In this document: positions 1-10,423 of the stretch, piece by piece
Position numbering within the stretch: the stretch's first letter is position 1
Layout of the letters: each line of letters begins with the position of its first letter
NCBI GenBank assembly: GCA_032622095.1
Contig: CP136066.1
Span: 171,070,664 to 171,134,663, forward strand
DNA length: 64,000 bases
Direction: 5' to 3'
From: Siphonodentalium dalli
Taxonomy: Eukaryota > Mollusca > Scaphopoda > Gadilida > Siphonodentaliidae
Notes under the pieces: generated by a model
Seen by the model: only the letters and a program-made list of their open reading frames with translations
Database searches by the model: none
Told to the model about the DNA's origin: nothing
Position numbers and translations under genes: made by a program

Positions 1-2
1 AA

Positions 3-230
3 TTCATTACAAGAAAATCAAAGGACTGTGTTGTTAAACAAAGAAAACTATTCAAAGGCACAAAAGTAGTGATAAAGGAGGACCTAACTCAGATAAATTC
101 AAACATATTGAGGAAGTCAAAAGAGTATAACTCAGTGGAAGATGCATGGTCAGTTGGTGGCAAATTATATGTGAAATATTGTGACAAAACCAAGAAGAAT
201 AAGAAAATTCAATCTCTGTCTGATATTTGA
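3..230 (+). CDS. C-terminal fragment of a LINE ORF1-like protein
   Basis: A reading frame is open from the left edge of the window to a TGA at 228-230, giving about 75 residues with no start inside the window. It runs from a basic stretch (KQRKLFKG) into VVIKEDLT, then a helical-looking segment, then EDAWSVGGKLYVKY and a lysine-rich tail. The order 'basic helix, x-I-x-EDLT, then a W-x-x-G-K-I/L-x-V-K strand' resembles the C-terminal domain of ORF1 proteins of L1/CR1-like retrotransposons in marine invertebrates. This rests on pattern recognition only. The opposite-strand frame over the same bases is a shadow. It could also be the end of a host gene captured at the window edge. No downstream LINE ORF2 follows, so it is probably an isolated fragment. 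Confidence 0.42.
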   Translation, partial: FITRKSKDCVVKQRKLFKGTKVVIKEDLTQINSNILRKSKEYNSVEDAWSVGGKLYVKYCDKTKKNKKIQSLSDI

Positions 231-537
231 ATATATAGAATAGCTGACAGCACAATGATCATGTATACATATTATATAATATATCAATACTATATAAAGA
301 TACATATACCAAAGTGATCATCTATATATTATATATGTCTGATTTTGAAAGAATATGTTGAATATACATGCCAAATAATTACAAGAAAAATACATGTACT
401 TATTAATACAACTCAAGAGCTAAAATCATATGCTCCACAAAGTTGTAGTTAAAACATTGGGTCCTAATAATACATTGAAAAGTAATATTTGCTTTGATCT
501 GGATGTTTAATACATAGAGATGAAAGAATATTGCTTA
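231..537. other. AT-rich spacer, no gene seen
   Basis: Very AT-rich sequence with TATATA-type runs. I see no open frame of note and no RNA gene. It separates the ORF1-like fragment from the tandem duplication that starts near 538. Confidence 0.5.
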
Positions 538-2880
538 ATAAATAATTTATGGATTGATTAGATAAGTATAACTTATTTAGCTAATACAACATTGAAGATG
601 GAATATATATAAGCCATGGAATTCAATTTCCATATCTTCCAAATATTTCTGGTACTTTTAATGGATAGTTGACATGAAATTGCAAATGACAAATTCTTGG
701 TCACACACATTTGTAGATATTAGAGAAAATCAGTATGGATCACATATGCACCTTTAAATTATATGCCATCCATCCATTCAGCAGCAAATTCAGTGTATAT
801 AGGTATGGGTATAAGCATTATGATCTATACTTGCCATTATGTAAGTGTATATACATAAATAAGTATATACTTCTATATTTTCATTATGCAGGTATTATTT
901 GTTTTGGTATATGTTCATATGTTTGCATATATATTATTTTCAAAAAGTATGGGTATGACAATCCCTCAAGTTATATGTTCCTACTCTTATTAATGATAAA
1001 AAACATCTAAATAGTAAGTTAATGTAACCAAATGCTAACACTTGAACCCTTTACAAATGTCCACTTCAATATCAACTTTCTTGTCATAAAGTTTTGTATT
1101 AATTTGGAAAAATAATTCTGCAACCCCATACATCCCTTAATAGGTCTGATATGTATGCATCCCTGAACCATGAACACAAAACCTACGTATAAATGCATGA
1201 GTGTTAACATGTGTTCTATCAATGCTCCATCAATCATTAATTAGTTATATATGTACATGGGTATGGACATATCATTATGATTATCAGTTTACAGGAATTA
1301 TCTAGGTATTATTTATGTATATGTCTATGAATTTGTTTACATATTTATGTTCAAAGTCCATTTATTCAAATGGACAGTTTACATCAAATAGTAAATTACA
1401 ATTTCCTGACCACAAACATTAGAATACATTGGAGAAAATCAGTATGGACAACATATGCACCTTTAAATTATATGCCATCCATCCATTCAGCAGCAAATAT
1501 GTGTATATAAGTATGGGTATAAGCATTATGATCTATGCTTGCCATTATGTAAGTGTATATACATAAATAAGTATATACTTCTATATTTTCATTATGCAGG
1601 TATTATGGGTTCTGGTATATTGGCATATATATGCATATATGTTTTCTCAAAAGTATGCCGGTATGACAACCCATCAAGTTATATGTTCTTACTGTTATTT
1701 TAAATAGTGATAAATAAATTATGGATCTAAAAGAATAAATATAACATATTTAGCTAATACAACATTGAAGGTGGAATAAATGCAAAACATGTAATTCAAT
1801 GTCCATTTATTCCATATATTTATGGTACTTTTAAAGGACAGTTTATATAAAAATTTAAACTACCATTTCTTGATCATAAAAAGTTGTATACATTAGAGAA
1901 AATCAGCTTGGATCACACATGCATCTCTAAATCGTATATGCATCCATACAGCAGTAAATATGTGCATATAATAATGGGTATGACTATTGTGATCTATACT
2001 TGCCACGATGTAAGTGTATATACATAAGTAAGAATATATTTCTATATTTTCATTATGCAGGTATTATTTGTTTTGGTATATGTTCATATGTTTGCATATA
2101 TATTTTTTTCCAAAAGTATTGGTATGACAATCCCTCAAGTTATATGTTCCTACTGTTATTAATGATAAACAAAAACATATGAATAGTAAGTTAATGTAAC
2201 CAAATGCTAACACTTGAACCCTTTACAAATGTCCACTTCAATATCGACTTTCTTGTCATAAAGTTTTGTATTAATTTTGAAAAATAATTCTGCAACCCCA
2301 TACATCCCTTAATAGGTATGATATGTATGCATCCCTGAACCATGAACACAAAACCTACGTATAAATGCATAAGTTTGAACATGTGTTCCATCAATGCTCC
2401 ATCAATCATTAATTAGTTATATATGTACATGGGTATGAACATAACATTTTGATTCTCAGTTTACAGGAATTATCTAGGTATTGCTTTATATGTATATGTC
2501 TATGAATTTGTTTACATATTTATGTTCAAAGTCCATTTATTCAAATGTACAGTTTACATCAAATAGTAAATTACAATTTCCTGACCACAAACATTAGTAT
2601 ACATTAGAGAAAATCAGTATGGACCAGTATGATACATCATTAAATATGTGTATACAAGCATTGATTTGACCAGTATGAACTACGCTTGCCATTATGTAAG
2701 TGTATATACATAGATAAGTATATATTTCTATATATTTCATTATGCAGGTACTATGGGTTCTGATATATGTTCACATACATGTATATGCCCATGTATTTTT
2801 CCAAAAGTATGGGTATGACAACCCCTCAATGTTCTTCTGCTATTATTGATGAAAACAGCTGATCGCTGAACCCTTTACAA
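538..2880. repeat. 1.17-kb AT-rich tandem duplication
   Basis: Two diverged copies of a unit of about 1172 bp lie head to tail. CTAATACAACATTGAAG occurs at 581 and again at 1754. The CACTTGAACCCTTTACAAAT block starts at about 1039 and again at about 2211. CATTATGCAGGTATTATTTG recurs in the same way. Inside each unit a shorter block of about 270 bp appears twice, at about 731 and 1437 and again at about 1907 and 2611. The small open frames in this region are paired between the copies and are not conserved proteins. The unit could be a satellite-like repeat or an old segmental duplication. Confidence 0.8.
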
Positions 2881-3085
2881 ATAGCCACTTTCAATGTCTA
2901 CTTTTTTTGTCAAACTTTTGTAAAATTTTGACAAAATCAGTCTGGAACCCAATACACCCCTTTAATATGTTTGGCAGGTATGCATCCCTGATCCCTCAAC
3001 ACAAAATATGTGTATACATGCACGAGCGTGAACATATGCTCTATCAATCATTAATTAGGTATATACACATGTACATCACTATGCA
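2866..3085. repeat. Third, diverged partial copy of the 1.17-kb repeat
   Basis: The stretch beginning GAACCCTTTACAAAT and ending with CAATCATTAATTAGG repeats, with many substitutions, the blocks at about 1043-1245 and 2216-2415. This shows that the array once had at least three units on this side. Confidence 0.65.
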
Positions 3086-4559
3086 ATCACAAAAGATCCA
3101 AAACTGACATCTTATCTCCTGATATCATTCTTTAAAAAATAAATTTTCGATAAATAGTAATACAGAACATACTATTCAGAATGCCATATTCTTACATATC
3201 TATGTGGAGGACACTCATATCTAAAAAAAAACAAATATTCAGCCATTCATTTTATACAAATTATTGGTTTGGAAATCTGCATGGCGATTCCCATTCCCAC
3301 TTACTCACTTGTCTTGATCCCTCAAAAAACCGAAACATCAGTGTCATAATCCAGAGCCATTATATGTCTCACAGAAGTTATCGATAATTCCCTTACATAC
3401 ATAACGCATCCCTAATCACAATATATATGTATCATTGTGACAGCTTCATAATCGTACACCCACGACACACCGAAACATCTTGGGTAAGATTAGGTCAACA
3501 CTGAGACAAAATAACGTGCAAAGTATGCTTTGATCACAACAAACACCACACGACACATATTCTGGGTCATACACTCAGCCCTATAACCTCTCCTCGAATC
3601 GTGAAACATGTATTGCAAGATCAGCTATTCGATAATAATTGTATCGAATCAACATGATTACGTGACCCCGATTCAACCCATACTCCACAGATACACCGAC
3701 TCGCATGGGCAATCTCGTGTATTCTTCGTAAAATATTGGCCTATAATATTTAAGCCTTCAACTACTAGTTTGTCATCCTTTTGGACCCCCCCCCACAATT
3801 TAATTCCACGATCGCGTCACCAATTCTAAAATATTCCCAGCCAAAATCCCCTCCCCGTAACTATTAAGTCATTATCCAGTCCTTACACACACTGCGATAT
3901 ATACGAGCAGAAGATACTAATTTCATAGTCAGACCAAACTCGCCCAGATGTGTGTCAATAAAATGACTAGTTTGCATTCGTTTGGACCACCACCCCATCG
4001 ACAATCTCCTGACAAAGATGAATGATCTCTTCCAAATATTTCTGCCTGGGTAGATACAAAATTCATTAGAGACGGAAAGAAAAAAATCCAATCAACAACA
4101 ATTTCTGACATCACGAAATATATCCTCTTGTCTGTCCATAAAATGGGACAGGACACGTTACTAAATTTAAGTTATGGATCTTCAAACACTTTCGGGTAAA
4201 ACCAGATTATGGATAATAATACAAACACGTTTGCATAACTAATTTATTAGAACTGTTGTTGTAAACAATTTTGCCGGGAAAATAAACCCATCCTACTTAC
4301 CCCCCCCCCCCCCCAATACAACCCCTAGAGCACACTACTGATAACATCAACCGACATACCAAACGAGTGTAAATCAAGCATAATTTGATGACACACATCT
4401 GTTTTGTATCACGCTTACTCTATATAGTTCCCACCATATATTGAACTTGTTATTATTATATGCAATTTTATTTTATTTGTAGTTTGTATGTTTTATATCA
4501 CGGACTTGAATTAACTATTATTTGTACATTAAGCATGTTTGGTCGGTTGGGTTTCTCGA
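3086..4559. other. Unannotated stretch, no supported gene
   Basis: Holds only short frames (under 76 codons) that match nothing I recognise, a C-run at about 4302-4315, and generic AT-rich DNA. If the gypsy element at 8.2 kb had simply been split by LINE A, its 5' half (gag, LTR) should lie here. I see no gag-like or LTR-like sequence. Confidence 0.5.
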
Positions 4560-4628
4560 ATACACAACAACATAAATGCTCCATTGGATTAAACCAGGAC
4601 AAGAAAGGTAACTCCATCTTTAAAACTG

Positions 4629-5804
4629 ATGGCAGTTAGATTCTCACTGGGTGATGTTCAGGGAAGTAGCTCTTTAAATCTCAAAACCTTATTGCATGGA
4701 TCACCAGACGATGATAATGAGAACATGTGCTCACCATACAGCTTTGCTAACCACTCTTGCGATTATTACTCACCGCTGCAATTACAGGAAAATATAGATG
4801 TCTCAAAATCAGATTTTTCAATTCTTGGTCTAAATTGTCGAAGCCTGAACGCTAACTGGGATCCACTTACAAATCTCCTATCAGACATAACTAACTCTAA
4901 ACATCATATCGATATACTAGCTCTGACGGAAATATTCAAGATACGAGAAGAATATTCTCTTCCTGGATATCATCAATTCCAATTCAAATCACGACCAGAT
5001 GACGATGATGGACGTGGTGGTGTTGGCATTTTCGTAAATGAAAAACTTTCTTATAAAATCCGTGATGATCTAACGATATTTATCCCACATGTTATCGAGA
5101 CTCTATTCATAGAAATTGACTCGGGGCACTCATCTTGTGTTGTGGCATCCATCTACAGACCAAATACGGCCCCTCATGCAGATATCGATATATTTATAGA
5201 TAAAATTTCAAGTGTGGTCGAACAATTAAATGGTTCTGGGACAAAGGCATATCTTGTAGGAGACTTCAACATCGACTTGCTTAACTTTCAGTCACATACG
5301 AAAACTAACAACTTCATTGAAACTATGTTTGAAAATGGATTCTTACCTGCAATTACCAAACCTACACGAATAACCGACCACTCGGCAACACTCATTGATA
5401 ATATTTATACTAATAACAATTTTTCCCGTGCCGATACTGGGATTATCCTCTCAGATGTATCAGACCATTTTGCTACATTTTATTCCGAATGTCACGATCA
5501 TAAGTATAAAAAAGCGAGCAGTTCTACAGAGAAACGTATAATGAGTAAAGAGAACACTGACAAATTTAAATCAATACTTCAACAACAAGATTTTCGATGT
5601 GTCTTCGATAGTACTTCACCGAACCAAGCTTACGACAATTTTCTTTCAATATATCTATGGGCGTTTAATGAATCATTTCCATTGGTCCGATCTAAACCAC
5701 CAACTAAATATATTAAAAAACAACCTTGGATGACAAAAGGTCTCATTAACTCCTCTTTAGTCAAGAACAAACTTTACATAAAAAAAACTAAAAGCTCCTT
5801 GTGA
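4629..5804 (+). CDS. LINE A endonuclease domain (EEP fold)
   Basis: 391 codons. After about 60 variable residues, an endonuclease/exonuclease/phosphatase domain runs from SILGLNCRSLN (residues 64-74) to the end. Visible landmarks are LALTEIF with the metal-binding Glu at 101, RGGVGIFV near 130, SIYRPN near 174, the GDFNID motif at 211-216, the TLIDNIYTN block near 254-262 and the SDH motif at 278-280. In LINEs this enzyme nicks the chromosomal target to prime reverse transcription. The usual TETW is TEIF here. The ATG at 4629 is the first in the frame. The frame ends at TGA shortly after a run of eight A at 5780-5787, where the reading phase of the RT part is lost, so this is probably the front half of one original ORF2 and not a separate protein. 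Confidence 0.85.
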   Translation: MAVRFSLGDVQGSSSLNLKTLLHGSPDDDNENMCSPYSFANHSCDYYSPLQLQENIDVSKSDFSILGLNCRSLNANWDPLTNLLSDITNSKHHIDILALTEIFKIREEYSLPGYHQFQFKSRPDDDDGRGGVGIFVNEKLSYKIRDDLTIFIPHVIETLFIEIDSGHSSCVVASIYRPNTAPHADIDIFIDKISSVVEQLNGSGTKAYLVGDFNIDLLNFQSHTKTNNFIETMFENGFLPAITKPTRITDHSATLIDNIYTNNNFSRADTGIILSDVSDHFATFYSECHDHKYKKASSSTEKRIMSKENTDKFKSILQQQDFRCVFDSTSPNQAYDNFLSIYLWAFNESFPLVRSKPPTKYIKKQPWMTKGLINSSLVKNKLYIKKTKSSL

Positions 5805-5844
5805 CTACAACGCTGAGAATATTCTCCACGAAAATAGATTTGAC

Positions 5845-7572
5845 ATGCGACGTACATGGGTCATCCTGAAAAATGCTCTTAAAGTAACAAATAACACTCC
5901 AAAAATACCAACAAATATATCATATGGAAACACTATAATATCGCAACCAGAAAAAATAGCTCAAGAATTTAACGATTATTTTGCGACAATAGGTCAAAAA
6001 ACTAGTGACCAGGTGCCTTGTAACATCGCAATGACATTTTCAGACTATCTAACTGATTCCAATGCAAAAACTTTTTTCATGTTCCAAACAGATACATATG
6101 AAGTTTTGAAACTATCGAATGACATCACTGGAAAAGGAACCAAAGATATAGATAACCTGTCATCAAAATTAATGAAACAGACCATACCCGAAACGTCCCC
6201 AGCGCTAACGCATATATTCAATCTATCATTTAAACAAGGCATTTTCCCCGATAGGATGAAAATATCAAAAGTAATTCCACTTTATAAAAGTGAATCTCCC
6301 GATAAAATAACGAACTATAGGCCAATAAGCATTATGCCCGTTTTCTCGAAGTTGTTAGAGAAACTCATGCATAAAAGGCTTTTTTCGTTTCTCGAAAAAC
6401 ATGAAATTTTGCATAAAAATCAATATGGCTTCCGTAAGAATCACTCTACCATACATCCTTTGATGCACCTTCTAGATCATGTAGCAACAAATAATGACAA
6501 ACCAACTAAGGATTATACATTAGCGATTTTCATAGACTTATCAAAAGCATTCGATACAATTAACCATGATATTTTATTGAAAAAATTAGAACACTACGGA
6601 ATTCGGGGGGTTTCCAATGAATGGTTTAAAAGTTATTTAAAGGGAAGAAAACAATACGTTGATTGTCTTGGTGAAATGTCCGATTTTGCGAAGACAACGT
6701 GTGGTGTGCCCCAAGGGTCCGTTCTTGGTCCGATAATTTTTCTTCTGTATGTTAACGATATGCCCAAATGTACCTCGATGAACTTACTATCATTTGCCGA
6801 TGATACCACGCTTTACTTTTCTGGTCATGATAGGAAAGAGTTGAAAAAATCATCAACGGCTGAACTAAAAAATATTTTTGAATGGTGTTGTTGCAATAAA
6901 CTATCTATCAACGCAACTAAAAGTAAATTCATATTGATCCACCCTAGAGGCAATGAGGACAAGTGGAGAAATTTTACACTGAAATTGAATAACATGGAAC
7001 TAATTAGAGTTGGTAATCAAATGCGAGAAAAATCAATAAAATTCTTAGGCATTTTGATCGAAGAAAACTTGACTTTTAATAACCATATATCAATGATACA
7101 ACGTAAACTGTACCACACTCTCTACTTATTGAACAAAGTTAAAAACTTCTTACCAAAAAAATCACGAAAAACACTATATCAATCGTTAATCCATAGTCAA
7201 CTTATTTATGGTCTCCCGATATGGGGACACTCGGTTCACGCGGGCGTACTATCTACCTTACAAAAAAGGGCAGTTCGTATTATATGCAACACAAAATATA
7301 GGAGTCACACAGAACCGCTCTTCAGACAAGAAAATATCCTAATGTTCAAAGATTTATACACAGTGAATGCATCTGTCTTCATGTACAACTGGTCCAGAAA
7401 TAATCTCCCCAAATCGTTTAAGAATATGTTCACGTATTCCCTTGGTGTTAACACTAGACAGGCGGATAAATTAAGAAGCAAAAAGGCTAGAACATGTTTT
7501 TCAGAAGTCCTACCAAATCATTCATTTCCTAAAGTGTGGAACTCGATAAATTCCAAAATAAAAAAAAATTAA
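5845..7572 (+). CDS. LINE A reverse transcriptase
   Basis: 575 codons from the first ATG; the frame is open from about 5782, just inside the A-run. The RT domain covers roughly residues 130-400, with VIPLYKSESPDKITNYRPIS (fingers), QYGFRKNHST, motif A FIDLSKAFDTINHDIL (Asp 231), motif B GVPQGSVLGP (287-296), motif C FADDTTLYF (Asp pair 319-320), then KFLGI (motif D/E). The C-terminal part has IYGLPIWGH and LQKRAVRII, the thumb/connection typical of CR1, L2 and Jockey LINEs. All catalytic residues are intact. It lies +1 in phase relative to the endonuclease frame, and only the A-run separates them. Short A-rich sequence follows the stop. Whether the copy is active cannot be judged from one locus. 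Confidence 0.88.
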   Translation: MRRTWVILKNALKVTNNTPKIPTNISYGNTIISQPEKIAQEFNDYFATIGQKTSDQVPCNIAMTFSDYLTDSNAKTFFMFQTDTYEVLKLSNDITGKGTKDIDNLSSKLMKQTIPETSPALTHIFNLSFKQGIFPDRMKISKVIPLYKSESPDKITNYRPISIMPVFSKLLEKLMHKRLFSFLEKHEILHKNQYGFRKNHSTIHPLMHLLDHVATNNDKPTKDYTLAIFIDLSKAFDTINHDILLKKLEHYGIRGVSNEWFKSYLKGRKQYVDCLGEMSDFAKTTCGVPQGSVLGPIIFLLYVNDMPKCTSMNLLSFADDTTLYFSGHDRKELKKSSTAELKNIFEWCCCNKLSINATKSKFILIHPRGNEDKWRNFTLKLNNMELIRVGNQMREKSIKFLGILIEENLTFNNHISMIQRKLYHTLYLLNKVKNFLPKKSRKTLYQSLIHSQLIYGLPIWGHSVHAGVLSTLQKRAVRIICNTKYRSHTEPLFRQENILMFKDLYTVNASVFMYNWSRNNLPKSFKNMFTYSLGVNTRQADKLRSKKARTCFSEVLPNHSFPKVWNSINSKIKKN

Positions 7573-8159
7573 AAAAAAATTAAAAAATGTAAATTTAGTT
7601 ATACGTTCAAAAAGTTATTGTCTATGGAACTAATAGGTAAATATACTCAAATGGTTATCTGTGCAAACAAATTATGCTACATTTGCAGTCGGCAAAAAAT
7701 CCACTTGACTCAATGATCTACCAAGGTTAACTTTTTAACTCATAATATTATTCACTCCAGTTATTACCCTGAACATCCTAGATAGCCATGTGTCACATGT
7801 ACGGTGCTGTCTGCGAATGTGACACAGGACTGTCGCAACAACCTCACTATTTTTTGTTACAAACTCTTAAACTTGTCCAAAAAAAATTATAGTAAAGTAT
7901 TGTTCAAAATTTAACCCAGCCTTGATTAAAATTATCACATAAAATATTAGTAGGCACCAACCGGCCATCCAAATACCAAATAGTCTGTGTCAAATTATAT
8001 ACACGCTATCATATATTCATATTGCACTTATCATTCAGGGGCAACAGGAAGACAGCCATCTAGGTCATGCTGCTCCTGTGCAATAATACAATTTTGTTCA
8101 CTACTTTGTCAATGTATCGTATATTATTGTGCAAATAAAGATCTATCTATCTATCTATC
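7573..8159 (+). other. LINE A 3' untranslated region and tail
   Basis: No coding frame. It begins with A-rich repeats after the RT stop and ends with an AATAAA at about 8133-8138, followed by several ATCT units. The signal plus microsatellite tail is the usual 3' terminus of CR1/L2-like LINEs. The following sequence is gypsy-derived, which places the 3' boundary near 8159. Confidence 0.6.
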
Positions 8160-8429
8160 CGTGAATCACACCCATACAACGGAATCCGCGAATCCGAAAA
8201 CGACCTCTATTGAGACAAACTGGAAATGGAGAAGCATGGTCAAGATGGCCAGATAATGGTCCACGAGAACCCAGGCTACCGACATCATACCACAACCAGG
8301 GAAACTTCCGCAAGGGATCCCTATAGGCCGAGAGGTCCCTGAAATTATTAGACCATCTGCATGTACGCAAACAGACATAAACGAGATAACCAGTGCCGGG
8401 AAATTTGGGGCATGTCTAGATAAAGGGAT

Positions 8430-8582
8430 AACGGATTTTACGCCGCCACAGACGTTAAACGGGTGCCATGTAACTTCCTGATTGACACTGGAGCTACAAC
8501 ATCATTGTTAGCAAAACGGGTGTATGACCAAATAGCTGCAGACAAGCAGCCTGGAGGAAAAGAGGGCACCGAAGAACGTTAG
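8430..8582 (+). pseudogene. Gypsy retropepsin (protease) fragment
   Basis: In the frame running through 8484 the sequence reads FLIDTGATTSLL, the D-T-G-A active-site signature of retroviral-type aspartic proteases, preceded by a basic V-x-C strand. It stops at a TAG at 8580-8582, before the C-terminal flap and the second Gly-rich motif can be seen in phase. In gypsy elements this dimeric protease cuts the Gag-Pol precursor. Only the active-site end remains in frame, and a frameshift near 8585-8610 leads into the RT linker. Confidence 0.7.
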
Positions 8583-8611
8583 CGGCACTTCCATAGAAAC
8601 TTGGAGAATCA

Positions 8612-9732
8612 GGATACATTGAAGCATCTGTCGTCGAGAAGAAAGACCAAATATTATTGATGTCACGGGGGCTGATTGACTGTACACAATCATCCCCATG
8701 TGTACAGCTGTGGAACACCGAAGATGTCCCAATTACAATCCATGTGTACACAAGAGTGGGTTCGTGTGTCAGCTATGACGAACCGGAAGTACACCAGGTC
8801 AGAGCCTCTACAGATGTACCAACCCAATTGAACAATGTGGATGGGAAATTGATACCCAGCCATGTCGTGGACTTGTACCAGCGAAGTTGCACGAATTTGA
8901 ATACCACACAGAGAGAGGTTCTCGGGAAACTTTTAAGGGATTATAAAGATGTATTTTCCATGGGACCTTGGGATATGGGACTTACACACATGGCATGCCA
9001 TGAGATTGACACGGGCGATGCCAAACCGATCTGGGTACCTCCACGGAAACAACCATTCGGGAAGCGAGAGATTGAAAAACAGGAGATTCAGAAACTTCTA
9101 GACCGAGGACTTATAGAGCCCAGCAACAGTGACTGGTCCTTCCCATTTGCATTGTGTTCAAGGCCGATTCCACACCCAGATTGTGTATCGATTACCCCAG
9201 ATTTAATGACGTCACAAAGTCAGATGCTTTCCCTCTTCCAAGGATAGACGAATCATTGGATTGGCTGCGTGGAAATAAGGTTTACTCCTGTCTCGACCTT
9301 CTCAGTGGTTTTTGGCAGACACCCATGTCTGATAAGGACAAAAACAAGACATCATTCTGATCAGGTCAAGGGTTACATCTCTTCCGGGTTATGCCCATGG
9401 GTCTAAAAACTAGCCCTGCCACGTTTGGACGTCTAATGGAGAATGTTTTGCGTGGGTTGTTATGGGAACACTGCCTTTTATTCGTCGACGACATCATTGT
9501 GGCGGCACCGATGGTAGAACGGAACATAGAGCGGGTAGCCATGATTTTAGACAGACTACGGGACGCAAATTTGAAAGTAAAGAGTGCAAAGGCCACGTTA
9601 TTTAAAGAAGAAGTAAAGTTCATGGGACACATTGTGTCTGGCGACTGGATCAAGACTGATCCGTCAAAAAAACACAAGCAGTTCGAGGTTGGCCCACACC
9701 GAAGAACGCAGGGGAAACTAGGTCCGTTTTAG
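8612..9732 (+). pseudogene. Gypsy reverse transcriptase, broken
   Basis: Three consecutive frames make up one RT. The first (to 9247) has the linker REVLGKLLRDYKDVFS and the N-terminal HEIDTGDAKPIWVPPRKQPF, then KREIEKQEIQKLLDRGLIEP. The next (to a TGA at 9358) has CIDYPRFNDVTKSDAFPLP and VYSCLDLLSGFWQ, where the motif-A Asp in CLDLLSG is intact. The last (9361-9732) has VMPMGLKTSPATFGRLM and LFVDDIIV, the catalytic VDD pair. Gypsy RT copies the element's RNA and works with the RNase H that follows. Catalytic residues survive, but the frameshift near 9160 and the in-frame TGA inactivate the gene. Confidence 0.88.
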
Positions 9733-10423
9733 GACTCACGGGGTACTACCGTCGGTTTGTGCGTGATTTTGCCGCGATCGCGCGACCACTCAACAAACTG
9801 GCAGAGAAGGGTGCAAAGTTAATGAGGACGGGGGCATGTGATGGCGCGTTTCAGAAGTTAAAAGATGCTTTGACACAGCACCAATTTTGAAGTATCCGGA
9901 ACCGGAGAAGCCTTTCTTGTTGGCCACAGACGCTAGCCAAGCAGCGACGGGGGCCGTCCTTTCCCGAGTGGATGATGGGAAGGAACATGTAATATCATAC
10001 ATGAGTAAAGCACTTACGCACCCATAATTATCATATTGCGTAACCAAGAAAGAACTCTTGGCAGTCGCACACGCCTTGAAGAAGTTCTACTGTTATTTAT
10101 ATGGGCAAAAGGTCTTTTTGCGCACCAATAATGCAGCTGTTTCATGGATGCGCAACCTTAAACATCCAACCGGACAGGTGGCAGGATGGTTAGAGGAACT
10201 GGGAAATTACGACTTGGAAGTTACTCATCGACCGGGAGTGAAACATCGCAATGCGGATGCTTTGAGCCGAAATCCATGTGCAGCTTGTACCCTACAACAG
10301 AGAGGAAGTGAAGACCACGAGACCCGTGACACAGGGACGTGTACATCTCCGACGATAGATGAGGGGGTGACTGATGATACGACCATAGTGGAAGCTGAAA
10401 GGACCAGGGCAGTAACACCATGA
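9733..10423 (+). pseudogene. Gypsy RNase H domain, broken
   Basis: After the RT, a GLTGYYRRFVRDFA connection (about 9735-9780) leads to FLLATDASQAATGAVLS with the first RNase H Asp (codon 9929-9931). A stop interrupts at about 10026. Then follow KKELLAVAHALKKFYCYL with the Glu, and HRPGVKHRNADALSRNPC at the end of the domain, with the late Asp present. The position normally held by Asp in the R-T-D-H motif is Asn here (RTNNAAV). With the stop and frameshifts the domain is clearly non-functional. In an intact element RNase H would remove the RNA strand after copying. Confidence 0.82.

Larger units (their letters stand above)
4560..8159 (+). mobile_element. LINE A: CR1/Jockey-type non-LTR retrotransposon
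   Basis: The element is ordered as a short leader, an apurinic-type endonuclease, a reverse transcriptase, a 3' untranslated part of about 540 bp, and a tail of AATAAAG followed by short ATCT repeats at 8125-8159. Endonuclease N-terminal to RT on one strand, with an RT of the FADD/GVPQGSVLGP type and a microsatellite tail, is the layout of the CR1/L2/Jockey group of LINEs. The 5' limit is a guess based on where coding potential and leader begin. Its 3' end abuts the truncated gypsy element, so LINE A may have caused or used the breakpoint there. A single frameshift separates the two domains. Confidence 0.8.

Noticed and set aside
52-255. Minus-strand 67-codon frame at the left edge
   Set aside because: Antisense shadow of the plus-strand ORF1-like fragment, which has the better domain pattern.
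735-2409. Paired frames such as those at 735-1010 and 2000-2182, and the minus frames at 1019 and 2191
   Set aside because: They mirror each other only because the DNA is duplicated; no domain, and AT-rich composition explains the residues.
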